A DNA stretch of 64,000 bases from Limnephilus marmoratus (Eukaryota; Arthropoda; Insecta; Trichoptera; Limnephilidae): the NCBI GenBank assembly GCA_917880885.1, contig OU862909.1:35090405-35154404 (forward strand), written 5' to 3'. A program made the position numbers and the translations under genes. Numbering within the stretch: the stretch's first letter is position 1; each line of letters starts with the position of its first letter. Under the pieces are notes generated by a model. It did not search any database. It was not told the origin of the DNA and was given only the letters and a program-made list of their open reading frames with translations. Of the stretch, positions 1-10,501 are shown in pieces.

Positions 1-123
1 CCTCTTTTTGGGAGGGATTTAAAAATACTGTAGAAAAAGTTTTTGGAAAGTTTGGTGAAGGTATTTTTTCATAGGTTGATTTCATAACTTTCCAACAAGC
101 CGCTGTTTTGATGAAAAATCGTC

Positions 124-305
124 TCAATAGCGCTGTACAAACTTATAATAGGTATATTTCTACAATTTTAATTCAACTACAAACTAGACAAAACCATTTT
201 AACAACTTGTGGCTAAAAATTGTATCCACCGGTTCATCTCTCACCGATACGAAGCTATATGTACAATGATTTGACCAATGAACGAGATGCTGCGTACAAA
301 TGTAT
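124..305 (-). repeat. SINE-like repeat, L2-tailed family, part 1 (split by the palindromic element)
   Basis: This stretch matches, in the same orientation when reverse-complemented, the copy at 42600-43010. Shared blocks include the segment around CGATACGAAGCTATATGTACAA and the GCGCTGTACAAACTTATAAT end. The family's 3' end carries the GCGCCCTTGAGGTGATTTTTCAC motif of the L2 LINE at 33.35 kb. The copy is interrupted at 305 and resumes at 3622. Bases 1-123 upstream show nothing I can assign. Confidence 0.6.
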
Positions 306-1266
306 TAGTCCAGTAAAGGAAGGAGTTGTAGAGTGCGTGAGCAGGAACCTAAGCGATTCTTTCAGGACTTGTTTAGGGTGCTTAGGGTGTGAACATACTA
401 AAAGTCCTGACGTCTAGGTGGTGAGCTCGGGGGGGGGAGGGGGGGGGGAAGGTCCCGATTTTCGGGTTTCCGTTTATATCTCAAAAACGGTGCGTCGCAG
501 AGGAAAACTTTTTTAGAATGTAAAAGCTCATAAAATTATCTACAAATTTTATTCTATACATAATTTTGGAAATCCCAACCGTTTTTGAGTTATATGCTCC
601 AGAAATGTCAATATTTTCGAAAAAAATCATTTTACCTCACATTTTTCATCAAACATTCCATCATATCGTCTAAAATATTCATCCGAGAAAGAAATTCATT
701 TAAAAAAAAGTTGTAAATAATTTAATTACCTTTTAGAATATATATATACATATGTAAATAAATCTCCAACCAGTAAATATTTACAGCAATTTTAAGTTTT
801 TTCGTAAAATGTCGTCATTTTCAGAAAAAGCTGTTTTTTCTTACCAAATTATTAAGACGGGTTTTTTCTTCATGGGAAATTCCTTATTAATTTTTGCACG
901 CAAGAAAGCAGGTAAGTTGTTCTCGAACAGATGATTAGTGGAATTCATTTTATAATCATTATTATTGTGAAGGGTGATTAGGTTAGTCGTCGGAGATGCT
1001 ACAATAACGTGCTACGATGCTGTTCGAGTTGGTGAAAAGGCAATGAATGCGATAGTGGGCTTGACATTCTCAGACATCAAGTTGTCCCGCAAAGTTCGGG
1101 CATTCCCAATGTCTTCTGTCAGCTCGTCGATAAAAATTCACGATGAAAAGGTTGCAGTTGACCCATCATTGCTGTTTCAGCGGATGTGTATAAGCAAACG
1201 ATCAGATGAGGATTTGATGAAATTCTTTGAGTATGAGTTGGCCCCATTTCCCTTGGCACTGTTCTC
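306..1266 (+). repeat. Left inverted arm of the palindromic element
   Basis: This arm is the reverse complement of 2654-3621. It contains a duplicated 5' part of the nuclease-like reading frame (974-1264, plus strand), which stops matching right after the residues FEYELAPFPLALF. Homology ends near 1262-1266, where the sequence changes abruptly. It also includes a G-rich run at about 430-450. The same GCAG|GTAAGT donor-like site seen in the right arm is present near 911. Confidence 0.85.
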
Positions 1267-1328
1267 AATAACATCATGTTACACTCTCAACTTTATATGG
1301 ATTCACGTTATCATATCCTCTTTGGACG

Positions 1329-2942
1329 TTAGGGTCCTGGCAAGCGTTGTTCATCCATGGCATCGTCATTCTCAGTGGTGGATGGTTCTTGCTGAAAGGG
1401 CTCTACGTCGTTTTCATCGTCGTCCTCGGCAACAGGCACGCTATTTAGGCATCTCCCTTGGCAGTGAAGGCACGCTGCAGAACAGGTCAGGATTGCTTTT
1501 TGGCATCCACATTTGCCAATTGCACAATCCTTGGTGCAGCGGCAAAATATCATTTTCAGAAGGACCTCCGGTGCTGGAGGATCTTCTGTTGTAATTGGCA
1601 CCAGGGTGTCTCCTGCGTTTTTCCACCCCCATTCTTCAGGAGGGGACAGCTCAATCCCGAGCCACTGCTGAACTTGGTGGTATGTCCGCCGGAAATGCTG
1701 TTTAGCTGCACTCTCTGTTGGAGGGAGGGAACTGATGTCAGGCTTCATATTTGCCACGGACCTTGTGAACGACTGGAAGCGGTACTGGTTAAGGAAGGTC
1801 TGTCTTTTTGGCGCCGCATACCATTTCAGGAAGCATTTATTTCCAGCCTCTTCAACCTCGTCGTGAGTGGAGGAGGGGTTGTAAAAGATCATTGCCGCTT
1901 GCTTGATCATTTTTGACTCCAAGTACAATTTTGAAAAGCCCGCCTTGCTTCTCATGAAAGTTGCAGACATTATATCGCATCCGGTAAATGAATGTAAAAA
2001 TATGATGTGTTCAAATCTACGATGCTGCATCTCTTGGGTGGACAGTGCCATTGTTTTGGTTTTCCCTCGCCCGGGTTTCAGCAGCAGAATATCTTAGGTG
2101 GGAGGAGTGGAAGCAATCAAAAGGACAGTGAGGTCCACATTCTCACCAAAGACAGCCACAGAGTTGTGAAAGGATAGTTCCACAGCAATATTCACGATAA
2201 GGACGTCAGCATCATCGGTGGCCTGAAGAGTCTGTATCCCATTCTCCCGAAACTTTGTCTGTAGTAAGGAGATGAAGTTACTTTTGTTGGTAGGATTGGA
2301 TAAAAAATCTTCCTGTTTAACGGGTATTGATTTGTTCCATGTCAAATTGATGTCGGCTGACCTTCTCAGTCTGTATCGTCGCATCTGTTCTTGTGATTTC
2401 GTACTATTGGCTGGGTTTGCGTACCCATCAAATACCACAGTGCGAGTCATTCCAGGATAGTGGTGGTTGACATAGGTGATATAACGATCACAAATTGCGG
2501 CAACGGAGGCATCTTTTTGTCAAATTACTCTGTGTAGTAGAAATCCTCCGTCCACAACTATGTTCATCTGAGACAGTAGAACAGTTTTTTTGGTAGGCTC
2601 GAATAAGCTATACAGAACAGATCTAGTTGTCTTTTGCATCCCACTTTCATTGAAAAGTGCCAAGAGAAATGGGGCCAACTCATACTCAAAGAAATTCATC
2701 AAATCCTCATCTGATCGTTTGCTTATACACATCCGCTGAAACAGCAATGTTGGGTCAACTGCAACCTTTTCATCGTGAATTTTTATCGACGAGCTGACAG
2801 AAGACATTGGGAATGCCCGATCTTTGCGGGACAACTTGATGTCTGAGTATGTCAAGCCCACTATCGCATTCATTGCCTTTTCACCAACTCGAACAGCATC
2901 ATAGCACGTTATTGTAGCATCTCCGACGACTAACCTAATCAC
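1329..2942 (-). pseudogene. PIN/XPG-like nuclease-type protein with C-terminal CXC cysteine domain, two in-frame stops
   Basis: One reading frame of 538 codons runs through this whole interval, broken only by TGA at 2520-2522 and TAA at 2094-2096. Both fall inside otherwise conserved-looking sequence, so they look like point nonsense mutations. There is no ATG at the start; the frame opens at a GTG behind a possible splice acceptor. Recognisable parts in order are VVDGGFLLHRVI (typical start of a PIN-like fold), DDADVLIVNIAVEL and GENVDLTVLL (acidic strands of that fold), KPGRGKTKT, HSFTGCD, and a cluster of nine cysteines in a CxC, CGC, CSAAC, CLHC pattern like tesmin/TSO1 CXC DNA-binding domains. 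The C-terminus is acidic. From memory, such HxFTGCD proteins are widespread, uncharacterised and repetitive in invertebrate genomes. The nuclease reading is inference; the element context suggests a mobile-element protein. Confidence 0.65.
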
Positions 2943-3621
2943 CCTTCACAATAATAATGATTATAAAATGAATCCCACTAATCATCTGTTCGAGAACAAC
3001 TTACCTGCTTTCTTGCGTGCTAAAATTAATAAGGAATTTCCCATGAAGAAAAAACCCGTCTTAATAATTTGGTAAGAAAAACAGCTTTTTCTGAAAATGA
3101 CGACATTTTACGAAAAAACTTAAAATTGCTGTAAATATTTACTGGTTGGAGATTTATTTACATATGTATATATATTCTAAAAGGTAATTAAATTATTTAC
3201 AACTTTTTTCAAATGAATTTCTTTCTTGGATGAATATTTTAGACGATATGAAGGAATGTTTGATGAAAAATGTGAGGTAAAATGATTTTTTTCGAAAATA
3301 TTGACATTTCTGGAGCGTATAACTCAAAAACGGTTGGGATTTCCAAAATTATGTATAGAATAAAAGTTGTAGATAATTTTATGAGCTTTTACTTATTCTA
3401 AAAAAGTTTTCCTCTGCGACGCACCGTTTTTGAGATATAAATGGAAACCCAAAAATCGGGACCTTCCCCCCCCCCCCCTCCCCCCCCCTAGCTCACCACC
3501 TAGACTTCAGGACTTTTAGTATGTTCACACCCTAAGCACCCTAAACAAGTCCTGAAAGAATCGCTTAGGTTCCTGCTCACGCACTCTACACCTCCTTTTG
3601 GACCATTCGTTTACTGGACTA
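2654..3621 (-). repeat. Right inverted arm of the palindromic element
   Basis: This is the mirror copy of 306-1266. On the minus strand it would be the 5' end of the element and of its gene. It contains the C-rich run at about 3464-3488, the upstream AT-rich region, and a GCAG|GTAAGT splice-donor-like site near 3003-3010. That site is followed about 60 bases later by TTATTATTGTGAAG, an acceptor-like site. The first exon of the gene may therefore lie here, but the phases I can read do not join cleanly. Confidence 0.85.
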
Positions 3622-3745
3622 TATGTGCATATATTGTTTTGTTTATACTCTGTACAGGCAGAAAATATACAGGACCATACTTACATGGGAGATCACTTGA
3701 GATGTACACTGTTTACTGTTTATTTAGACAAATTTAGATACCTAT
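3622..3745 (-). repeat. SINE-like repeat, L2-tailed family, part 2
   Basis: This continues the SINE split by the palindromic element. The segment containing CAGAAAATATACAGGACCATA and the TTTATTTAGACAAATT block match 42670-42790 in reverse complement. Confidence 0.55.
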
Positions 3746-3793
3746 ACCTAGTTCGCACGCAGAGGTCATAAATATGTTATTTAATCCTGATAT

Positions 3794-4070
3794 ATCTCTA
3801 CACATAAATTAAAGTTCTCCGCGTCGTCTGTGTGTCTGTTCGCGATAAACTCAATAACTATTAAACGAGTTTTCATGTGGTTTTCACCAATAGATAGAGT
3901 GTTTCGTAAGGAAGGTTTAGGTACCTATATAATTTGTCAGAGATTGGTGTAAATTGGTTGAAACATAACGATAATTGTTAGAAGTGTCGAAAACACTGCC
4001 CAATCCCTTTGAGACATAACAAAACAATGCATGGTGGGATATTCCTCTTTTACAGATCTACAAAAAAGTC
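3794..4070 (+). mobile_element. Helitron-related fragment (5' end only)
   Basis: It starts ATCTCTACACATAAATTAAAG and continues CTCCGCGTCGTCTGTG and CGCGATAAACTC, the same leader as the complete-looking small element at 4122-4266. It goes on with the TTTTCACCAATAGATAGAGTG block that I associate with non-autonomous lepidopteran Helitrons. I see no clear 3' hairpin plus CTAG, so the right boundary is approximate. Confidence 0.4.
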
Positions 4071-4121
4071 CGTGATGGCATATATCTGTCTTCTACGGAT
4101 AGCTTACTATACCCATCTCCA

Positions 4122-4266
4122 TCTTCTCTACATCTCTACGTATTAAAAAAATAAAGTCCTCCGCGTCGTCTGTCTGTCTGTCCGTCTCTTCGCGATAAAC
4201 TCAAAGATGGCGGTGGTTATAAAGGTTGATTATAAACAACCAGCAACGCGTGGCTGGGTCAACTAG
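4122..4266 (+). mobile_element. Short non-autonomous Helitron-like element
   Basis: It begins TCTTCTCTACATC after an A and ends with hairpin CCAGC-AACGCGTG-GCTGG followed by GTCAACTAG and a T. A TC start, a CTAG end, a hairpin about 6-10 bases before the end and insertion between A and T are the Helitron terminal signs. At 145 bp it has no coding capacity and would depend on a Rep/helicase element elsewhere. Confidence 0.5.
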
Positions 4267-5048
4267 TATTTTAATAATAATAATATGCACAGTTTAACAT
4301 CAGTATTTCTACGCAGGAAGTATGAAATAATACAGTCTAGATATAAAAAAGGCCAAACACTTCTACTTATAATTTCCAGTGAAGTACCTACCTCACGATT
4401 TTAGGCATCGATTACGCGCCTGCTAATCGCTTCAAAGCGTAAGAAGAATTCACGTATTTTTTTGTTATTCGTTGGTAACTGTGATGATGTAGACACATAT
4501 AACACAGCACACGCCACGTCACATATTCGTTACGCGCCATAAACCATAATGCATAAGTTACCACCACAACAATTTACCCGTGATATACGAGAATTCGGGT
4601 AAACGTCAACTTCAACACGAAACTGGGTTAACGCCTAACCGCCACGTAACCCTCAGTTACCGGTTTCATCTAACTAACTTACTAACTACGCTGAAAACGT
4701 GAAAATAATTCCACGCGTAAAAAAATACGACTCAATAGGCTTTCACGCAAACCACGCATATTATTATAATTTTAACTTTTTAATGGGGTGTTTCGTTTTT
4801 ATGCCCGGTTTATAACTGGTGCGAATATAACACGCGACTCGGAGAAAACTCTAATAATTATATCAATGTTAATGTATGTCACAAACTTCCCCTTATTGTA
4901 AGGTTTTAGTTTTGTTTGATGACTATTTACGATACATATTTTTTTCTCAAGTCATGGCGGCTTCACATTTCCTTGAACTAATAATACATTACTACTTCCC
5001 TACCTACATAGAAAAGTAAACAACGTATAGTATATTAATTTTGTAGCT
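4267..5048. other. Unassigned intergenic sequence
   Basis: No coding region, RNA gene or repeat that I can name. The sequence is AT-rich with a short (ATA)n tract at 4270-4285. Confidence 0.5.
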
Positions 5049-5121
5049 GACGGCCTCCGTGGTTGAGTGGTTACGGCCCCTATATACGCGGATCGCAGAT
5101 TCAAATTCCGGCGTGCCCAAG
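5049..5121 (+). repeat. tRNA-derived SINE head
   Basis: The block reads as a degenerate tRNA. An A-box-like TGGTTGAGTGGTTA lies at about 5060 and a B-box-like GATTCAAATTC at about 5098. The acceptor-like GGCCTCCG end does not pair fully with the 3' end, and a long poly-T follows. This is typical of a tRNA-related SINE promoter region rather than a working tRNA. The body downstream is too decayed to delimit. Confidence 0.55.
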
Positions 5122-5736
5122 TAAATTTTTTTTTGATTAATTTTTGTGTTATTTCACAAACAATTCATTAAAAATAATAAACAGTCCCGCCCTGGTATAA
5201 GTAACAGATGGTTACTCCTTCAAGGCTCTCGCAAGATTCTATTTTTTTTTTGTTAAACGAAGCTACATTTATTTATTTTGAACGAATCTAGACCTCCAGT
5301 GTCCTTGCATACGTTGTTAGTAAGCAATATGCAAGTGCTTAACAGGAAAAACAAAATGCAAAAAAATAGGTTAGTAAGATAAAGATAAATTAAACAGGGC
5401 AAAAGAAAACTCATTCATGAGGCTCCATGAGGAGGCATTGCATCTGTAAAAACCTGCAAGCCCATGCAGAAAATAGAGAACATAAGTAATACAACAAAAT
5501 CAATTGGCAAGTACCAACAAAAATGTGAATGGCTAAAATAGTATACAGTACATAGTGGAGAAAGAGAATCATTCAGAAGTGAAACTTTTTTAGAAATAGC
5601 TTTAGTCATGTTCGATGATCAGATCTGAATAGCCAGGCACTTCTTCACTTTCTTTTTCCCCATCTCCTTCACTTCTCACTCATTCGGCCTTACAAAATAT
5701 CCCAATTTACGATCACTGGTTAAGGCCCTGCAGTAC
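5122..5736. other. Unassigned intergenic sequence
   Basis: No supported gene. A minus-strand open stretch at 5415-5609 is short, AT-rich and without recognisable motifs. Confidence 0.5.
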
Positions 5737-6400
5737 CCGCTCAAAAAGAAGAAGGAAAGATATGTAAATACAAATGTTAGAGGGAGAGTGCTAATATTAA
5801 AAACGAAAATATTTAAGCGAACATCGTGAAAATGTTTAATAAAACACGACTCGTTTAAAATAGAGCAAAAATCTTGTGGGGAATGTCTAAAATAGCATTT
5901 AAAGAAACAATGTGATTTTTTTTTTCATACATAACTTGTAAAATATCTGAAAAAGAAGTGTTTTTGAGGGACTTTCATATAATTGCTGTTTCGGCGTGCG
6001 GAATGTATAGATACTTTATTCAAGAAAACATATATTTTTTTAAGAGCTTTAGAACTTAGTATTTAGGGCGCCATATCCCCGCTCAAAAAAAGAAGATGGA
6101 GAGATATGTAATTACGAATGTTGGAAAGAGCGTGCTGATATTTAAAACGATAAAATTGAAGCGAAAATTGTGAAAATGTTTAATAAAACACGACTCGTTT
6201 AAAATTGAGCAAAAATCTCAAGGGAAACATCTAAAATAGCATTTAAAGAATCACTGTGATTTTTTTCGTACATATAACTTGTTTTTTGCGATTTTTTTTT
6301 ATCGAGGGAATTTTATATAATTTCTGTTTCTGCGTGGGGAATGTACAGATATTATCTTCTAGAAAAACATGCATTTTTTTAAGAGCTTTAAAATTTAAAG
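5737..6400 (+). repeat. Tandem dimer, period about 340 bp
   Basis: Two diverged copies lie head to tail. Each begins CCGCTCAAAAA-GAAGA (5737 and 6077) and shares AAATGTTTAATAAAACACG, GACTCGTTTAAAAT, ATAGCATTTAAAGAA and TTTTTTTAAGAGCTTTA at matching offsets. There is no coding potential. It is probably an old local duplication or two units of a satellite-like repeat. Confidence 0.75.
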
Positions 6401-7015
6401 TGTTTAAGGAAAATATGTAATAAATCGGTAGAAATGCGGTAAGCCGGGCCTCAAAGTAAGTCAAGTACGTCCCTTCACACCCTGTAGGTATATAATAATT
6501 ATTGACTCTTTTAAATACATGGTTTATAATTTATAATAGTTATACTTCAGTATCCGCATTGAATATCGATCCCAAGAATGATCTTACTTGAAATTGACAT
6601 TATTAAACGATTATGTTCGTATTAAGCGTTATTTATGTCGAAATATCACGCATTATGATAATATTTACCCATTAAAATATTCACAGAGACATAACAGTCC
6701 ATTAGATGGATAAAATATTTCTTTATTCACAATAATTGTCATGGCGAGAATGTCAACGCATTGTCGTATTGGAATTATTTATTTACGGAATGGTCACAAT
6801 GAACGATTAGGCCAACAATTATAATACGGACATAAAATACATATACAACGACGAATGATTATAATGTCCACAAGTCAATATATATAATATCATTTGTAGG
6901 CTCTTACTTACCCTTAATATTTAGTTCCTACTTTGTACATTCGTTCAACAAATAGGATATGGCTTTGATGAAAGCTTTTTTGTCAATCGGAAATATTTCA
7001 TTTAATGAGAAGATA
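6401..7015. other. Unassigned AT-rich sequence
   Basis: Nothing recognised apart from AT-rich simple sequence. Confidence 0.5.
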
Positions 7016-7092
7016 ACACTAATAATCTAAACGAAAATATGAAAGAGAACAAGACACAGAAAAATAGAAAAAGATAACGGTCGCAACTGGGA
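7016..7092 (-). repeat. SINE fragment (same family as 12883-13003)
   Basis: It matches the tail part of the tRNA-derived SINE at 12883-13003 through AATCTAAACGAAAATA, AAGACACAGAAAAATAG and GGTCGCAACTGGGA. The match stops inside the tRNA-like B-box region, so the head is missing. Confidence 0.65.
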
Positions 7093-7827
7093 AATATACA
7101 TTACATTGATGGGAACAACCATCAAAAGTTATAAAAATCGGAAATATGTCTTCAAAATTATCAACAACGCTGTTGACAATAACCATCTTATAGAAAACAT
7201 TAATTTCCATTGTCCAATACGAATTCCACGATCAAACAAATTATTCCATATCTCACACTTAAAAAATAACTACACACAGCTTTCATTTTTCAGAAGGACG
7301 TACAAAAAATACAATAATATCTTTTAAGACGGTGATATTTTCCATTTATCCAGATGTCAATTTACTAAATGCGTACAAGAAAAAATTAAAACAAATTGTT
7401 AATTACGAACCCTCTACCCCTGCTGTGTGTTATTTTCTCATTCTCATCATATTGTTTATTCTTGTTTGTGATGTAAATATGTAGGAATTATTTTTAAATG
7501 GATAAATGGTGGAATTTCACATTATCTACCGTGTATATTATAATCTTTTTTTTCAAAGATTTTCTTTTTCTACCAACACTTTATGTTTTCTTTAAAATGT
7601 AGGTATGTTTATCTAGGTATAATACGAATTTTATTCGGAAACTTCGCGGGTCACGTAACCATGTAATATGTAATTATTTTAATAAAATATGTACACCTGT
7701 TTGTTTTCCTATTAAACTAAAATAAATGACATAACCAATGGAAACTAAATTGAGACAATTCACGACATTGCAAACTGAAAGATCTTTAGTTATTTTTTAT
7801 TTATTATTAAATTAATTGTCAATAAAC
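7093..7827. other. Unassigned AT-rich sequence
   Basis: No feature is supported. Two short open frames on opposite strands (7019-7210, 7106-7327) overlap each other and look like chance. Confidence 0.5.
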
Positions 7828-8292
7828 TGAACTGTATTGGCATATGGATGTGAGGCGCTGACACTGACGGTAAAGATGGCTGAAATGCTGGATACTTTTG
7901 AAAGAAAAGTGCTGAGAAGAATATGTGGACCCGTGAAAGAGGGTGAACAGTGGCGCATCCGGCACAATACAGAATTGTATAATATATATAAGGCATCTAG
8001 CATCTCAACACATATGAGACTACTCAGGCTGAGATGGGCTGGGCATGTACACAGAATGCCGGATACACGCGTCCCAAAAAGAATTTTGACTGGACACCCA
8101 GGTGGAAAGAGAAAAGTGGGAAGACCCAGACTGAGGTGGGAAGACGAAGTAAGAGGGGATGCAGCACAGCTTCTCCAGGTACCAAATTGGAAGTCAGCCG
8201 CTGAGGACAGGAGGAGTTGGAGGCGACTGTTGCAGGAGGCCAAAGCTCGATATGGGCTGTAGCGCCATCGAAGACGAAGAAGAAGAGAAGAA
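7828..8292 (+). mobile_element. RTE-type LINE, 5'-truncated 3' end
   Basis: Coding from 7837 to 8262 (about 141 residues) gives the C-terminus of an RTE-like reverse transcriptase protein. It includes YGCEALTLT, TFERKVLRRICG, LRWAGHVHRMPD, GGKRKVGRPRLRWEDEV and a basic end, the usual order in that clade. The RT catalytic core is missing, so this is a dead 5'-truncated copy. The tail is GAAGAAGAAGAG-like simple repeat, as RTE elements often have. GTCAATAAAC occurs just before (7818-7827) and just after (8293-8302), a 10-bp target-site duplication that fixes both ends. Confidence 0.9.
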
Positions 8293-8302
8293 GTCAATAA
8301 AC

Positions 8303-9587
8303 GCCCTGGTTTCCGGCAATGAATTTTGATTCGAGTTATTTTATTAATTTTATTATTATTTTACTTACTGGTAGGTACGTCCGAATGGTGTGAATTCCAA
8401 TAATAATTCAACTTGACTCGTTAATTTAATATTCACTTTTTGATTCCATTGGTACGTAAAACAAATTAATTTGAAAGACAATTTATTTACCACCAAACAA
8501 TTAATATTGATATTCATGCGGTACAGATTTTGAGTGTTTTAATCAGGAAATATTTAAATATATTTTAATACCGGTTTCTTATTACCTCTAGAAGTATTTA
8601 CAAATATTAAAACAATCTATAAAAAAGATATCCGTTTAAATTTCTTTATATATGTATGTGAAAATGCTTAACATAGATAGATACCCATGCTACGTGCATT
8701 TATTATTTATCCAATACTCATAAAACCGAGAATAAGTTGTAAAATTTTTAAAAGGTTTAGAATGTGGTGTCGCTTCAAATAATTATTTAACACAACCGCG
8801 GAGGTATTTCAGCCACTCCGTTTCCAGAAAAATGTTCTGATTTGAACGTCTGTCATGACATTGTGAGGGATGACATTTACCCTCGGGGGGTGTTTAGGTG
8901 GAAGGAACCCCCGCGGCAACTCTCATATCAATCTACCCTACACACCCATCACGTTTTGATTGAGAATTATTCAAAGCAGATATTCCCGCTTAAAAAATAC
9001 CTGTATTTTTTCATAATGAAAAATATTTGGTACCAATCAGTGTTCTAATGATCTTACTATATTATAGCTTAGATTTTTAAAAAATTTAAAGGGTTTTTGA
9101 CAATGCCTAATTTTTTGTTTATATTTTTACGATTTTTTTATTATTTAGGTATCGGCTGATATTATAAATTATGCGGCTGTGAAGCATTATATGACTCTCA
9201 TAATTCAGTAAAAATTTTGAATAAATTATTTTTTCTCATTTATCATCCATAAATGTCAGTCCATCTCACCGACCCGTGTAATTTTTAATTTTGTAATCTT
9301 TAACAGCATCTAAATCAAACTCGCTTGGGTAGGTAGGTACCTGATACCCGTTATTTAACTGTTAACTATAAAAAAAAAAACAAAATTCTCATACAGATCA
9401 AAATAACATCGTTCAAATTGTGGCACATTATCAAATGCGATCGAGAGTTATGCCTACCTTTTAAATGCTTTTTAATCCAACCCCACCCCCCCCTCTTTTA
9501 CTCTTTCAAGCCTACTACTTAGGTACTATTGTTTTTTAAATATCTATACGTTTAATTTAGTACCTACCCCAAGCATATGTTATAGAG
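8303..9587. other. Unassigned intergenic sequence
   Basis: AT-rich; no gene or repeat identified. The short frame at 8842-9048 has no family features. Confidence 0.5.
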
Positions 9588-9690
9588 GCACCTTACATTC
9601 TATTGGCGTATTTGGCATAGGTACATAGCCTGGACAGTATTTTTTCTAACTATGCCAAATACGCCAATACGAATAGTCATATAAGGTGCC
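9588..9690 (+). repeat. Hairpin / small inverted-repeat element
   Basis: GGCACCTTA at 9588 pairs with TAAGGTGCC at 9682-9690. Inside, ATTGGCGTATTTGGCATA pairs perfectly with TATGCCAAATACGCCAAT across a loop of about 30 bases. The two paired blocks are separated by small unpaired stretches. It may be a tiny MITE or a microRNA-precursor-like fold; the sequence alone does not decide. Confidence 0.6.
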
Positions 9691-10501
9691 ACTATTGGAG
9701 GTTACGTATTTACATATAACTATCCCCAAAGCATTCCTTAAAATACACACCATTAGCATAGTGCCGAATCATACTTTTACACCTCAAATTTTAATGTATG
9801 CCCCAGCCACCTTTATGGATATTAGGGATCTTTAAATTACTTACTGAAGCTGAACGTCTTCAAAGGGGTATCACAATAGTAGTGGGTTTAAAGAGCAAGC
9901 AATGAAAAAGATCTGTTGCTTAGAATGAATTCGTTAAATTTCATGGTAGTTTTCTTTGATTGTTTTTCGATTTTAGTCTAATGCAGTATGTGGTTGGAAT
10001 GGTCCACGGATTGTCATGGTAATAACCTCAGCGGGAGATGGTCGGAGAAGTTTGCTGTCATCACCCAGATCAAATTATTTATGTAGACAAGGAGGCTTTT
10101 GACAGCATCCAGTATCCACTAGCTTACGACTCCGCGCCGTTTTTATAGAACCAGAAACACGCGTCGCCTCGCCAGAATTACGTATGTTAATTCCACAAAG
10201 AAATAAAAAAAAACACAGAACGTGTAGTTTATACCGTGACAGAGTCGTTTTTCATTTCTAATAATTAAAATGGAAACCTATTCGTGTTTAATAATCAAAG
10301 GCTTAATGTTCAATAAGCAGTTATAATTATTTTATTAACCATCAACTGAATACAAAAGTATCTAAAGGTAAATTTAATATTGAATTGTTTCGAAATTAAC
10401 AGTCCGAGAGTTAATATTAGTATTGTGCAGGTATATTAAAATACCAACAATTTCACACAGCCGAGAGGATGGGCCGTGAAATGAAACAATTCGGTATTGG
10501 T
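9691..10501. other. Unassigned intergenic sequence
   Basis: No supported feature. Confidence 0.5.

Larger units (their letters stand above)
306..3621 (-). mobile_element. Palindromic DNA element with very long inverted arms, carrying a PIN-like/CXC gene
   Basis: The ends read TAGTCCAGTAAA at 306-317 and its exact reverse complement at 3610-3621. The arms 306-1266 and 2654-3621 are almost the same sequence in opposite orientation, with scattered substitutions and small indels near the tips. The unpaired core (about 1.39 kb) holds most of one minus-strand gene. The 5' part of that gene lies inside the right arm, so the left arm holds a second, inverted copy of the gene start. The element sits inside an older SINE copy (124-305 and 3622-3745), which supports insertion as a unit. 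The flanks give TAT before 306 and TAT after 3621, compatible with a 2-3 bp target duplication. I do not recognise the superfamily. Confidence 0.7.

Noticed and set aside
974..1594. Plus-strand 206-residue frame in the palindromic element
   Set aside because: Only the first 97 codons are the inverted duplicate of the nuclease-like gene; the rest is antisense to the CXC region.
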